From: Lycorma delicatula | Taxonomy: Eukaryota; Arthropoda; Insecta; Hemiptera; Fulgoridae | Length of the DNA: 64,000 bases | Direction: 5' to 3' | Assembly (NCBI RefSeq): GCF_047948215.1 | Contig: NC_134461.1 | Span: 126,304,512-126,368,511 of the forward strand | Shown: one piece after another, positions 22,254 to 33,836 of the stretch | Position numbering within the stretch: position 1 is the stretch's first letter | How the letters are laid out: each line of letters begins with the position of its first letter | Notes under the pieces: model-generated | Told to the model about the DNA's origin: nothing | Database searches by the model: none | Seen by the model: the letters and a program-made list of their open reading frames with translations, nothing else | Made by a program: the position numbers and the translations under genes

Positions 22254-22751
22254 TTTTTTTTTTTTTTGTCTTCAGTCATTTGACTGGTTTGATGCAGCTC
22301 TCCAAGATTCCCTATCTAGTGCTAGTCGTTTCATTTCAGTATACCCTCTACATCCTACATCCCCAACAATTTGTTTTACATACTCCAAACGTGGCCTGCC
22401 TACACAATTTTTTCCTTCTACCTGTCCTTCCAATATTAAAGCGACTATTCCAGGATGCCTTAGTATGTGGCCTATAAGTCTGTCTCTTCTTTTAACTATA
22501 TTTTTCCAAATGCTTCTTTCTTCATCTATTTGCCGCAATACCTCTTCATTTGTCACTTTATCCACCCATCTGATTTTTAACATTCTCCTATAGCACCACA
22601 TTTCAAAAGCTTCTAATCTTTTCTTCTCAGATACTCCGATTGTCCAAGTTTCACTTCCATATAAAGCGACACTCCAAACATACACTTTCAAAAATCTTTT
22701 CCAGACATTTAAATTAATTTTTGATGTAAACAACTTATATTTCTTACTGAA
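22254..22751 (-). mobile_element. Young 5'-truncated LINE copy (family L) with 12-base TSD
   Basis: The minus-strand 3' end is the gene stop, AGAC and poly(A), seen as the T run at 22252-22267. TSD ACAATTAAATAT is at 22242-22253 and 22752-22763, which fixes the 5' truncation at about 22751. It carries only the C-terminal end of ORF2 (next entry). Confidence 0.9.
22272..22751 (-). CDS. C-terminal fragment of LINE family L ORF2
   Basis: The frame is open from the truncation to the TGA at 22274-22272. Landmarks are KINLNVWKRFLKVYVWSVAL, YGSETWTIGVSEKKRLEAFE, MWCYRRMLKIRWVDKVTNEE, IGHILRHPGIVALILEGQVE and the end RESWRAASNQSND. This region follows the RT in endonuclease-RT LINEs and includes the conserved YGSETW and ILRH motifs. 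RT and endonuclease are absent, so the fragment is not functional. It has no start of its own; upstream ATGs belong to flanking DNA. It is near-identical to the copies at 44 and 53 kb. Confidence 0.85.
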   Translation of the reverse strand, partial: FSKKYKLFTSKINLNVWKRFLKVYVWSVALYGSETWTIGVSEKKRLEAFEMWCYRRMLKIRWVDKVTNEEVLRQIDEERSIWKNIVKRRDRLIGHILRHPGIVALILEGQVEGKNCVGRPRLEYVKQIVGDVGCRGYTEMKRLALDRESWRAASNQSND

Positions 22752-22763
22752 ACAATTAAATAT

Positions 22764-24950
22764 AAGTATAACTTTTGATTGGATTTGAATCGGACCGTAC
22801 AGCATTACAGAACAGCTGAACGGAAGTTATCGGCCAGTTTGGAAGCTGGATCGATTAATGAAACGGTAAGATTTTATATAAAACCTAGAATCCATTAATG
22901 AATCGTAGTATAGAATGATTTGAGTTACGTTAACTCCATTCCGATTCAGTTTACTCGGACTGATTTATTTTTTTGTACTTTTCCCGGACAAATGAGCGAT
23001 CGTCAAAATTCGGTAATATCTTAAAGGAATATTGTAATATCATCAATCGGTGATATGAGAGTATTATCAGAAGAATCAAGTAAATATTTTATAGTAATTA
23101 ATCAGTACTTTTTGTTTATAATTAATAATTACATAAATTAATAAATTGTAACGATACTAAATATTTATAAGTTAAATTATTGTAACCTTAACAAGGACAT
23201 TAAACAGACAAGGATAGAAATGATTCAAGAAGGGGAATTATTCCTGTGTTGTAATGTAAAAAGGAAATCGGATGACAGCGATACAGAAAACTATAACGGT
23301 CCATCTGTCTAAATTCTAACGGATTTAACAATAACATTAAAAACCTTTGCCGAGTATGAACTCTCGCATACACGGGCGCGCGCTCACACATACGCACACA
23401 TGCTTTTGTATCATCTGCTCTTTCAAAATATTTTTCACTTTATTTCTTCTTAACATTTTTTTTTATTTTTGACCTAATGTTTTCTACCCGTCATAAAACA
23501 ATATAATTAATGCATAATTAATGCTAAAACGGACGATATGTTGTTATTCAATCCTTTTACCACTACTGGAAATATTTCATTTTCTTGATCTAACTGTTTT
23601 ATTTTAATTATCACAAATAATATTAAATGAGAAATTAGTCTCCTGTTAAAAAATAAATTCACGTTTTTATGTCCTTAACATTTTCAATTTGACTAATTTT
23701 TTTTTTTATTTTTTTTATTTTTATAATGATTATTATTGCACAAATGTATATATTTATTTTTATCTACTAACCAGTTTTTCTTCTTTTTTTCATCATCATC
23801 ATCATCTTCGTAAAGATCTGTTAATTATTTATTTAAACGCTGTTCCCAGTGATCTTTTTTTTTTACTAGTTTTACCCGTTAACTTTGTTTTATTTATTTG
23901 AGCTTGTGATTTATTTTTATCCATTAATAGAAGTACAACTTATTATTATTTATTTTAATTACTTATTGAATTTTTCTTTCGTAGTTTATTTTCTACACAG
24001 TTTATTATGAGTAATTAATTTATTTTTGTATTTCCTGTTTTACCGGTTATATGTTTTTTTCTGTCTATTTTTAAAATCTAAAATTTAATTTTAAAAAAAT
24101 AATAAAAATGTGTTTGATTTGTTGGTGGACATAAGGAGTGAAATTGTTTATAATTTTTTCTCGTTTTTACTTTTTGGGATTTTATAGTAAAGAATAAGTT
24201 ACAAGTAAGGGAAAATAATTGGAATCCGGTTTCCTATATTCTTATTTTTCAATGTTTTGAGGTCCCTCTGAGTTTTAACAATGCAAAAAATTATGCACGG
24301 ATGTACGTGTTGGCCTCTATTTTGCTTAATATTTCTATAACAAGTGAAATTATAATCATTAGATTTCGTATAATGACTTGTGTATACGGGAAATTTGATT
24401 CGTTGAATTTTTTATTAAAAATTGGAGAAGAGGTGTGCTCCATTTGATAAATGGTGAGGGTTAGTTTCACCAGCCTTTTTTATAGAAATAAATCTACATC
24501 AATAGAAGCAATTCTTGTTCTCTGGTGAATGCTACTTGTTATTTTTTCTTTCTTAGCTAAGAAAATAAGTTTCCAATTATGGTTTCCAAAATTGGTAAAA
24601 TGGTAAGAAGTGTAGTTACAAATATTTTGCGTACATAAGATCCAATAATGGACGTATTCAAAATATTGACCTTGTTTTACACGTTCGTGAAGTTGCTGTA
24701 GGTTGAAAGATATCCAAAAAAAAGAGTACTATGGTTAATCTAGTTTGAAGACAGACTTCAGCAATAAAATAAAATTACATAGGTTAACATAAATGACTGA
24801 TAAATAAAATAATATTAATAGTAAAGTAAGAAAACAAAAGATGATAAGTTGATTAACTTAAATGCTTAAAAAAAAATTGTATTTTTATATACAGGTAATA
24901 ATTGCAATTTATTAGAGATAAAACCTAAATGTTACAATACCTAGCTTCTC
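22764..24950. other. AT-rich stretch without recognisable gene
   Basis: It contains T-rich low complexity at 23690-23830 with a CATCATCATCATCAT run, and a GCGCGCGCTCACACA-type tract near 23370. ORFs of 65-70 codons here are compositional. No gene is seen. Confidence 0.5.
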
Positions 24951-25230
24951 TCTTTTTTCTGTTTAGCCTCCGGAACCACCGTAAGGTATTACTTCAGAGG
25001 ATGAAATATGTATGAATGTAAATGAAGTGTAGTCTTGTACAGTCTCAGGTCGACCGTTCCTGAGATTTGTGGTTAATTGAAACCCAACCACCAAAGAACA
25101 CCGGTATTCACGATCTAGTATTTAAAACCTTATAAAACTTCCTTTACTAGGATTTGAACCTTAGAAGTCTCGACTTCCAAATCATCTGATGTGGTAAGAC
25201 GTGTTCACCACTAGACTAACCCGGTGGGTT
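24951..25230 (-). mobile_element. SINE-A copy (first of a tandem pair)
   Basis: Minus orientation, nearly full length, and more diverged than the 20.5 kb copy. Its 5' head ends at the GTGGGTT at 25230. See the neighbouring copy for a shared target duplication. Confidence 0.9.
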
Positions 25231-25243
25231 AACTTCTATCGTC

Positions 25244-25540
25244 TTTCTTTCTTTTTCTGTTTAGCCTCCGGGTATTATCGTTCAGGTATTACGTCAGAGG
25301 ATGAATGAGGATGATATGTATGAGTTTAAGTGAAGTGTAATTTTGTTCAGTCTCAGTTCGACCGTTCCTGATATGTGTGGTAAATTGAAACCCAACCACC
25401 AAAGAACACCGTTAATCCACGAGATAGTATTCACATCCGTATAAAAGGAACTGCCTTTCCTAGGACTTGAACGCTGGAACTCTCGACTTCCAAATCAGCT
25501 GATTTGGGAAGACCCGTACCACTAGACTAGCCCGGTGGGC
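25244..25540 (-). mobile_element. SINE-A copy (second of a tandem pair)
   Basis: Minus orientation and full length. ACCTAGCT occurs both just before the first copy (24939-24946) and just after this one (about 25549-25556). This hints that the pair sits between one duplicated target, or that one SINE inserted beside the tail of the other. Confidence 0.9.
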
Positions 25541-26690
25541 TTGAAAGTACCTAGCTAAAAACAATGTAACATTATATAAAATTCATTAATAACTGAAACT
25601 TGTTTTGTACTAGATACTGCAGTTACAAGTAATTATATTGTATTTGGTTAATTGATGCATACTATAACCCAAATTAATTATAAGACCAACCCAAAATAAT
25701 AATTATTAGTCCAACCCAAAACTTGTGATATAAATTAAAATGATATAAAAATTTTATAGGTGATTAAGTTATTGCTTGTCTTTTTTTTTGAGAAAATATT
25801 TTTAACTATTTTTTTTTTTCAGTACTGATAATTGATATTGTCCATAAACAATAAGTTTCAGAGAAGCTATTACAGAGAATTTCTCGTTAAATTCCCGTTA
25901 TTTATTGGTTCTGATTAGTGTTAATTTTAGAATTTACTAATTTAAACAATCTAAATGTAATGTAAGGTAATCTAATATAAGGTAATTGATTAAATTGTAT
26001 TTATAATGTGATAATATATACTAGAGACCACCTCTACCCGCATTTCACTACTGCTTGGGTCCTCTACACCCAAACATTAATCTGTCGGTTCAGTAAATAT
26101 TATTTATTGAATGTCAGATGTGAGGATCAAATTTTAGAATGTGAGAAATTAGCACATCTGTAAAATGAATCAATGTAGTCAAAAACTTTAAAATCGTAAT
26201 TTAAAATGCAGCAATGATTTTTGACAAAAAAAAATGAAAAGATATGTATATGTTAAATATCTTACATAATATAATTAAATGTTGAACGGCGTACAACGTA
26301 AAGGAAAAAAAACATTTATTTTATTATTCTTAAAGATACAGACATCCCCAATTAGCGGTTGTAAGTGAATTAATATGAAAGTTTTATATTTTTCGAAATT
26401 CAAAATCGGTAACAGTTGATGTGAAAAGCGATCTCGTAATTGGAGAGAGACGTAATGGAGAAAGCCTCGTAAAGGTCGGCTTTATCCATTATTTGGGAAG
26501 TAATAGCTTGTTAATGAGTACAAATGAATTAGTGATTTTAAAAGCAACATAAGTGCCATTCTTTTTGAAAATTCACTTTTTCTCCGTTTTAAAATTCTAA
26601 TGATTTAAGTACACAGTTTAGTGTTTAGTGAAGAACAACATATGTAAAGGTAGTTGCATTTATTCGAATTTGAATACTAGATCGTAGATA
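25541..26690. other. AT-rich stretch without recognisable gene
   Basis: Direct repeats of CCAACCCAAAA-type wording occur at 25684 and 25711, and again at 27303. No gene is seen. Confidence 0.45.
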
Positions 26691-26694
26691 CCCG

Positions 26695-26985
26695 TCTACT
26701 TTGACGGGTTGTTTCTTTTTCCTTTCCAAGACGACTCAGGATGGTCCAGCAGTTACGTATTACACATCCTCAGTGGTTGCCTGACCTCTATCCTCTCGGG
26801 ACACCACAGGATTCGGCGATGCCATGCCCTGCGAGGGTCGCTCACCCAATAGGCCGGTTGTCGGTCTTTTCTTTGTGCCATGCCTCAAACCAGTTCTCCT
26901 CCAAGGATGGGATCTAGCCGAGTCTCCGGCTTTTTCAATTTTCCCCGAACTCAAGGGTTCCGCGGTCAATCATAGAGAGCTGCTA
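26695..26985. repeat. GC-rich island, probably repeat-derived
   Basis: The composition is abruptly GC-rich inside AT-rich DNA, like the LINE relics at 39-40 and 54 kb. The 69-codon minus ORF at 26760-26969 (Arg/Gly/Pro-rich) and the overlapping plus ORF show no family motif. I cannot name the element. Confidence 0.35.
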
Positions 26986-26989
26986 TTTT

Positions 26990-28680
26990 CAAATTTGTGT
27001 AAAAACGTAATTTTTTATTTATTTTAGACCGTTATGGTATCAGATATTATAATGATTTTTCAATTCATTTTTGAGATACAAATTTTTCTTTAAAAAAGAC
27101 AAAATAATGAACGGAAGAAAAAACGAAAATAGGAAATCGTTATTTTACCGTACAAATCTTTGGTTCATTTTGAGGGTGTAGAACCCGGTTATGAATAGCA
27201 AAGTGCACTTTCTTTTTGTTCTCTATACACATGTAATTGAAAGTAGAAGTTAAAATTCCAACTATATTCAATTTTATTCAGTTTATAAAAATATATTCGA
27301 GTCCAACCCAAAAATTGTGTTATAAATTAAAATGATATAAAATTTTATAGATGATTAATATTTTTTATTAATAAAATTAATTTAAATTAATATGTGTATA
27401 TAAATATTTGAGAGTCAACGTACTTAAATCGAACGTAGTCAGCTATTTTCTTATTTGCTAACCCGCCGGTAAATTTGCTATCGACAAAATAATCTACTTG
27501 TCCGGCTATTGACATCAGTTTTAATAGTTGTGTGCAAAGATGACGATCGATAAGAAGCGTGTGCTAATGAAACTTAAATTTTTTCCTTTCATGTAACATT
27601 CATTTTATTTTATTTTTTCTCTATCTCTAGACGAAAATGGCGCTATTCGCTGATTTTTATTGTATTTTACTGTATCACTAAACTGTTTGTTTTACTATAA
27701 AATAAAGTAAAAGAAAAGCATTCTGTATATTATTATAAATAAGCGATTTTATGAATATTTCTTAATATAATTTTGTTACTGATTATTTATAACTTTTTTC
27801 TTTATTTGTTGCAGGTTGGTATCAAATGTTGATTATTTTCACCTTTCTTTTACTATTAAGCCGTATTAATGTAAGTATATACAGTAGTATGTAATATATA
27901 AAAATTTATTTACATTACATTTTAGAATCGATTTTAAAATAGATATACAATTAACTATGAATGGAATGGATTTCTTAAGTGTAATTTTTTTTTATAATTC
28001 TAAAACAGATATTGTTTTAAAATACAGTTTTTGGAAAACTGAAAAACAAACTCATATATCACTTTTATATGTGGTTTTTTAATTTTGTTTTTTTATTACG
28101 AATTATAATAATAATTAAAAGTTAATGTAGTTCATCAATTTATGTTATTTTCAAGAAAACTGTTTTTACATTTTAAATTAAACTAGCCTTATTTACTCGA
28201 ATTTTAAGATCCATTATTGTGATTTAAAAAAAAATAGTATAAATATTAATTTTTGGTAGATAAAATGTCCATATTCTACTTTTTTAATTTTTATTGTGTG
28301 CGAGTTATTAATCTTCCCTTAATAAAGACTTATTATTTTTAATAGGGGAAAGTGCAAGAAAAATAACAAATAAAAGAGTTCTGATAATAAATCAGTGCGA
28401 GAAAGTCGTTAGATTGGGCAAAATACACGTATTTATAAAAAGTACCCGTTAAAGCAGCATAGTTCTGGTTGTGAATTTTATTATACTAATCGCACTTATG
28501 CGTTTGAAGCTTCATAATAACGAAACATTTTTATTTCACTACTACATTTCTGTTAAACAACTTCATTTTATTGCTGAAATTATTGTTTAAAAAAACTAAA
28601 GAAAATTATTACTCGTTAAAATGTAAAAATGGTAAACATATTAAAGTAGTTTTTCCCTACCCAGCGTCGTAAGTATTTTC
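26990..28680. other. AT-rich stretch around the candidate exon
   Basis: Apart from the exon-like block at 27815-27870, I see no coding sequence or named repeat. Confidence 0.4.
27815..27870 (+). CDS. Candidate signal-peptide or membrane exon of a host gene
   Basis: A strong acceptor, AACTTTTTTCTTTATTTGTTGCAG in form (T-rich tract then GCAG, 27791-27814), precedes a 56-base block followed directly by GTAAGTAT, a near-consensus donor (27871-27878). In the frame starting at the third base the block reads WYQ then MLIIFTFLLLLSRIN, with the ATG at 27826 and an exon end in phase 0. The ten central residues are hydrophobic, as in a signal peptide or membrane segment. No flanking exon is recognised, and AT-rich DNA can produce such signals by chance, so this is a candidate only. 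Confidence 0.4.
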
Positions 28681-28689
28681 GTAGGGGAG

Positions 28690-29330
28690 CTGAAAGCTAT
28701 AATAAGACCTTAAATACAATTATTCCAACATTTCAACATAACTTGTCTGCTCAGATTCCATGAGTGCATTATAGGCGGTCGGTGACATGTACTCCAGACA
28801 CCCCCTATTGTCTATCAGATTCAGTATGTTACTTCTGAAAAGACTCAACGTAATACAACTGTGAGGTTCTGCTGGATCCCCAGCCATATTGGAATTTATG
28901 ACAATGAACACGCTGATAGTATGGCAAAAAAGACTTGTTTCCAGCCTCCTTTCGCTAATCGTGTTCTTTCGAGCAATCTTGTTTGTTTTCTGAAAGGGGG
29001 GTTTCATGATGAAAGGCAAAGTGAACGGGCTACCATCAGCAATAAACTTCGCCGAATTAAGAAACACTGTTTAGCTACACATACAGGAATAACCGTCAAC
29101 AGGAGGTTATTATTTGCCTTTTGCGAATAGAGCATACTAGGCTCACTCATGGATATCTGGTGACTTAATCAGATGCACCCCTTTGTGCTCCCTGCGATTG
29201 TCAACTAACTGTACACCACATCCTTGTGGATTGTGTCTGTTATGCTTCATTGCGTCGCAAGTTTAAACTAGGGGCTAACATGCGAAATATGTATACATCT
29301 CATAGTAATAAGTCAGATCTCATTGGGATG
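28690..29330 (+). pseudogene. LINE RNase H and zinc-binding C-terminus remnant
   Basis: The 89-codon segment at 28861-29130 starts with RFCWIPSHIGIYDNEHADSM, the RNase H motif block with His and Asp as in I/R1-like LINEs that end ORF2 with RNase H. After a frameshift, EHTRLTHGYLVT, a stop, then SDAPLCAPCDCQLTVHHILV and DCVCYASLRRKF follow (29130-29265). This gives the C-x2-C...H-x4-C-type zinc motif that closes such ORFs. Upstream, 28700-28860 is the eroded start of RNase H. Repeat C-like wording at 29328-29360 would be its 3' UTR. The minus ORF at 28720-29067 is a shadow. Confidence 0.75.
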
Positions 29331-29563
29331 CCACTGATGTAAATGCCTCGGTAAACATTTACATTAGTGGTTTTACTCAGCTTCTGCCTTCGCTGTAGGC
29401 CTCATCCGGACATCCTGAATGCCCTACATCGTTGCCCTCTGAACTAGCTAACCGAGTTCTCGAAAACACGAACCCAGCGCCTAGTTCTACATTTTATAGA
29501 GCCAATTCGTGTGTAAATGTCTCATAAATTTCGAAGAAATTGTACAATAACATACCACCAAAA

Positions 29564-30171
29564 ATGTTTTCCGCAACAATGAAATTTATTCCTAGTTCTC
29601 TTAGTGAACTCAACTTCAGTTCATATCCCTGACTTGGTTTCATTATAGACTCCGGTCTGGTCTACCAAGGAGAGGCGGACAGACCTCCTACTCCCACTAT
29701 ACTAGAGAACACAACCTGGGCTGACCCTTTCTTTTTCCTGTTTAGCCTCCGGTAACTACTGTTTAGATAATTCTTCAGAGAATGAATGTGGATGATATGT
29801 ATGAGTGCAAATGAAGTCTAGTCTTGTACATTCTCAGTTCGACCGTACCTGAGATGTGTGGTTAATTGAAACCCAACCACCAAAGAACACCGTTATCCTC
29901 GATCTAGTATTCAAATCCGTGTAAAAATAACTGGATTTACTAGGACTTGAACGGTGTAACTCTCGACTTCCAAATCAGCTGATTTGGGAAGACGCGTTAA
30001 CCAGTAGACCAACCCAGTGGGTTAACCTGGGCTGACCCACAACTGCTGAACACTGCGCTGCAAGTGCTCCAAGCCGCGCTGCAATTGCTGCAAGCTGCTT
30101 ATGTTAGAGAAAATGCCATGATGTTATCGAATGTTTTACGATTTCTTAGCGCTGTCCGTTTAGTTATTTGA
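29564..30171 (+). pseudogene. Unidentified ORF split by a SINE-A insertion
   Basis: Removing the SINE and one TSD (29728-30038) joins 29564-29727 to 30039-30171 in frame: 99 codons from an ATG to a TGA, with one internal TGA at 29630-29632. The N-terminal part starts MFSATMKFIPSS, the middle has EADRPPTPTILENT, and the C-terminal part has heptad-like leucines (LLNTALQVLQAALQLLQAAY), suggesting an amphipathic helix or coiled coil. I do not recognise a family. It lies just downstream of a LINE relic, so it could be part of another retroelement. A chance ORF is also possible. Confidence 0.35.
29728..30023 (-). mobile_element. SINE-A copy with 15-base TSD
   Basis: Minus orientation, full length. 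TSD AACCTGGGCTGACCC is at 29713-29727 and 30024-30038. It interrupts the unidentified ORF. Confidence 0.95.
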
Positions 30172-31260
30172 ATTTTCTATAGTATGTTTCATCTGATTGA
30201 CCCAATCAGATGATGATATATGTCGTGTCCGGGCGATGATAATGACAATTCGTTGTACGCCCAGGAAAAACGTTTTTGCACCGGTAGTAGTATTGTGGAA
30301 GGGGATAGTGTACCACGATAGGATGTCGTAGATTCTAAGAAACCGGTCACCGGTTCAGCAATTCATTCATACCGTTCGTATCAACTGAGATTTCTAAACT
30401 TTGACAAGCAATACCTGTAATATCTTCTTCACTACTCGAGCAATGGTATTTAATACAGAATTGGATGGGATCATCAGCTTGAATAATTCCATTTCTGTTA
30501 ATCCGGCAATGAACGGATTATAGTTCAGTTGAATGCTTTGAAAACGCGTATGTTAACTTTATCAAAGAAATAACACTGATAGCTATGCTGTTCTCTGATC
30601 TCCAGAGGCTTATGTGGCATAACCTTGAACAGACAAGTTTTTTATATATTGTTGCGATCCGTGGGTAAATCGTTCCTCTCTTATTATCCACAGTTTTTTT
30701 CTTTTTTATAATTTCTTCACCGAGAGGTATTATGTGTTTTTTAGTTATACGTTTACCGGATACGATTTAAGGACATAAGAAACTGTAGAGGTACTGCGTT
30801 TCCTGGTATTTAATGTAGTTCAGTAGGAAGTTACTGACCCATCTGTCTGGGAACTGTGATTCCTATTCGGTAGCAGTAAAAAGAAACCTCAATCTAAACT
30901 GAAGTATTTGTGGGGTAAAATTCGGTCTCATAATCTTTTGCAATTCATGAATACAGGCATAAAAAGGAAGATGATACGAATATGTTGTAAACAGATATAA
31001 AACACGAGACCACCTTAGTAAACTGAATTATAATTAGTGCTACAAAGAACTTTAGACTACAATCGTTACATAATTTCATTGGTGCAAAAAACCTGAATAA
31101 AAATGAAAATTACCAATTAAATATAAGATGGTACGTACTACTTTAACTACGCCCACATTCTATATTTCTGCTTGGGTTATACAGTTTTATTAAACTACAG
31201 TTCTGGTTTCAACATTACTTTTGTACAGTCCAATCAATCGATCATGTCTACTTTTTGCAT
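30172..31260. other. Stretch without recognisable gene, moderately less AT-rich
   Basis: Six-frame reading gives broken pieces such as a minus-strand HIIPLGEEIIKKKKTV stretch (about 30735) but no family I can name. It lies 3' of the transposase relic at 31.3-32.4 kb and may be more of that element. Confidence 0.35.
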
Positions 31261-31269
31261 GTTCGAATT

Positions 31270-32400
31270 CGGAACGCGGTTCAAATGTTACGTTAACCAT
31301 ATAATGCTTCGTACCAAGCATAAGCATTATCTATGACGATGACCCAGTTAAAGGGAGGATTAGGAATTAATTATTGTTTTACCCAACGCTCGTAATTAAC
31401 AGAATTCATATCGTCATGATAATCTCCTACTTTAATACCAGATTTAAATATAAGAAGTGCGTTCTTGACAAAACCATTTTCGGAACCGAATGAACAATGC
31501 AAACACGCTTACAATTAGGAATCGGAGCAGCCAGGTTGCGGATATACCCGTCTCTTCACGATATTGGTTTGGCATGACCTGCATACGATTTGTCCGTGTA
31601 AATTCTAATTCTGTTTTGCTTACGGTACTCTAGCAGCTCTTCAGCAACTTAGCCTCAGTTCCCGATTTTATAATTTTTTACTAAATTTTTTATATTATCT
31701 ACAGGTTTTTTTTCCCATTTGAACCTTTTTTCTTTTTCCTGTTTAGCCTCCGGGAATTACCGTTCAGATAATACTTCAAAGGATGAATGTACGAGTGTAA
31801 ATGAAGTGTAGTCTTATACAGTCTCGGTTCGACCATTCCTGAGATGTGTGATTAACTGAAACCCAATCACCAAAGAACACTGGTATCTACGATCTAGTAT
31901 TCAAATCGTGTAAAAATAACTGACTTTACTAGGACTTGAACGCTGGAACTCTCGACTTCCAAATCAGCTGATTTAGGAAGACGCGTTCACCACTAGACCA
32001 ACCCGGTGGGTTTCCATTTGAACCCTATGGCTTTGATAATGCATCATAAATATTTCTTCTTACATCTTTATGAAGTCATAAAGGCAGTTTTGAAAATCGA
32101 TTTTCTCATTTTCGATCGGTAGTAGAGATCGAAGAGTAACGCATTCATCTTTATCAACCTGAAAATTATAAATCTTTTCACGAATAACACTTTTATCAAA
32201 GTTATTCACGGAAATTTTAGTTTTTTAGTGTTACGATTTTTTTTTTAAAGTTCTAAACTCTGTATCGGGATTAATTTTTGCTTCGTTTAACATTTTTTTG
32301 AACACTACTGAATGTAATTCCCTTAGCTTGCGCGAGACGTTTCTGAACTTGTTTAAGAAGGTTCTGTCTTCTTTGTGCTTCCTTTGTCATAAAGTTTAAA
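31270..32400 (-). pseudogene. DDE transposase relic (GDYHDxMN type), split by a SINE
   Basis: Minus-strand pieces in order are AQRRQNLLKQVQKRLAQAKG (about 32380-32320), IREKIYNFQVDKDECVTLRS (about 32195-32135), ENEKIDFQNCL (about 32110), then after the SINE SENGFVKNALLIFKSG (about 31485-31440), GDYHDDMNSVNYERWVKQ (about 31430-31375), a stop, and LIPNPPFNWVIVIDNAY (about 31373-31323). The last two match the second catalytic region (DNA.YH block) of Tc1/mariner-related DDE transposases common in arthropods. Frameshifts and stops make it non-functional. The first catalytic Asp region (about 31500-31700) is badly eroded. Confidence 0.65.
31726..32013 (-). mobile_element. SINE-A copy with 11-base TSD
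   Basis: Minus orientation, full length. TSD CCATTTGAACC is at 31715-31725 and 32014-32024. It landed in the already recognisable transposase relic. Confidence 0.95.
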
Positions 32401-32427
32401 AACATTGAACACAACTTTTGTTTTTTT

Positions 32428-32566
32428 TTCTTTTTTATCCTGTTTAGCCTCCGGGAATCACCATCAGGTATTACTTAGAGGATGATATGTATGAGTGTAA
32501 ATGAAGTGTAGTCTCGGACAGTCTCAGTTCGACAATTCCTGAGATGTATGGTTAATTGAAACCCAA
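32428..32566 (-). mobile_element. SINE-A copy, 5'-truncated
   Basis: It has the T-rich tail and the 3' half up to AATTGAAACCCAAC, then stops. The tRNA-like head is missing. The bases just beyond it, AACTTCTATCGTCT (32564-32577), also occur between the tandem SINEs at 25231-25244. Confidence 0.9.
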
Positions 32567-33519
32567 CTTCTATCGTCTGGCTACGGATAAGTTTATGCCA
32601 TCCCTAGTTTTTTCTTGTATACGCCACTACTTTCGCCTTTCATGATAATGAAGTGGAATTATAATACTACCGCACTACATTAAACATAAGAAACACAATC
32701 CGTTAACAACAGAAATTAGAAATTAAAAAAATTGTAACGACCCCGATAATTTTCGTAAAAAAAAACATAACACGATGTTTTCACTAACCTAATGCACTCA
32801 TACAGACACAGTAACAAACACACTACGACAGCGAAGAAGCAACTGAACGAATGCATACTTTCAGCGCCAAATATGTTTTGCTTTTATAGAAATGCTTCAA
32901 GTACAAACTTATTGTGGTTTATAATAAGCTGTACTCATTATTAAAAAAAATTTTCATTTTATTTGATTTATTTCAGGGATTAAACTCTTGTATTTTGTAA
33001 ATGTTATTACTCTTGCTTCGTATTTTTTTTAACACGGTCTTATATGCCGTAAATTATTTTTTATTGTCAAAAATTAGTGAATAAAAATGAAAATTATGAA
33101 AGTGAAACGATATATTTATTCTCCGGTTTAATATTGTTGTATTTCAAGTGTAGAAAGTTTTATTATAGGTTATGTTTTTGTTATTTTTTTAATATTTTAT
33201 TAGTGTATTATTCTTTGATATAGCTGTGAGTTATCTGATTGGCTGTTAGGAATAAAATTTTAAATCAAATGAGGTTTTTTTTTTATTGATATTCTTCCTT
33301 TTATAAAACGTCGTGAGAAAATATTTTAAACGCAGTATAATATGATCAAAAAGTATAATTTTAGTAATATTATTATTTTACTTATCAAAAAGGTATTTAT
33401 TAACTTTGTTCATCGTTTAATTAATTATTTTATAATAGAGTTTTTAAAATCAATAAGATCATTCTGATCTGATGTTATTGTTATTTTTTCTTTTACATTT
33501 GACTGATTAATTTTTCTTC
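32567..33519. other. AT-rich stretch without recognisable gene
   Basis: No gene or repeat family recognised. Confidence 0.45.
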
Positions 33520-33598
33520 AACCCACCGGGTTGGACTAGTGTTAAACTCGTTGTAAATCACCTGATTTCGAAGTCGAAGTTGTCAGGTTCAGATCCAA
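33520..33598 (+). mobile_element. SINE-A head fragment (plus)
   Basis: ACCCACCGGGTTGGACTAGT begins a diverged tRNA-like head that ends after AGATCCAAATAAACG. Its continuation resumes at 33834 beyond an opposed SINE. Confidence 0.8.
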
Positions 33599-33611
33599 AT
33601 AAACGTAGTTT

Positions 33612-33836
33612 ATTCGTAGTGTAAATAAAGTGTAGTCTTGTACAGTCTCAGTTCGACCATTCCTGAGATGTGTGGTTAATTGAAACCCAATCACCAAAGA
33701 ACACCGGTATCCACGATCTAGTATTCAAATCCGTGTAAAAATATCTGGCTTTACTAGGACTCGAACGCTGTAACTCTCGACTTTTAAATCAGCTGATTTG
33801 GGAAGACGCGTTCACCATTAGATCAACTCGGTGGGT
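33612..33836 (-). mobile_element. SINE-A copy lacking its 3' tail (minus)
   Basis: It contains the body and the tRNA-like head on the minus strand, but the shared 3' module and poly(A) are missing. It lies between the two halves of a plus-strand SINE-A. Confidence 0.85.

Noticed and set aside
22272..22805. 177-codon minus ORF read as a complete gene
   Set aside because: Only the part up to 22751 is LINE. The TSD shows the N-terminal codons are flanking DNA.
26760..27027. Opposed 67-69 codon ORFs in a GC-rich patch
   Set aside because: No family motif. The composition resembles LINE-derived islands elsewhere in the window.
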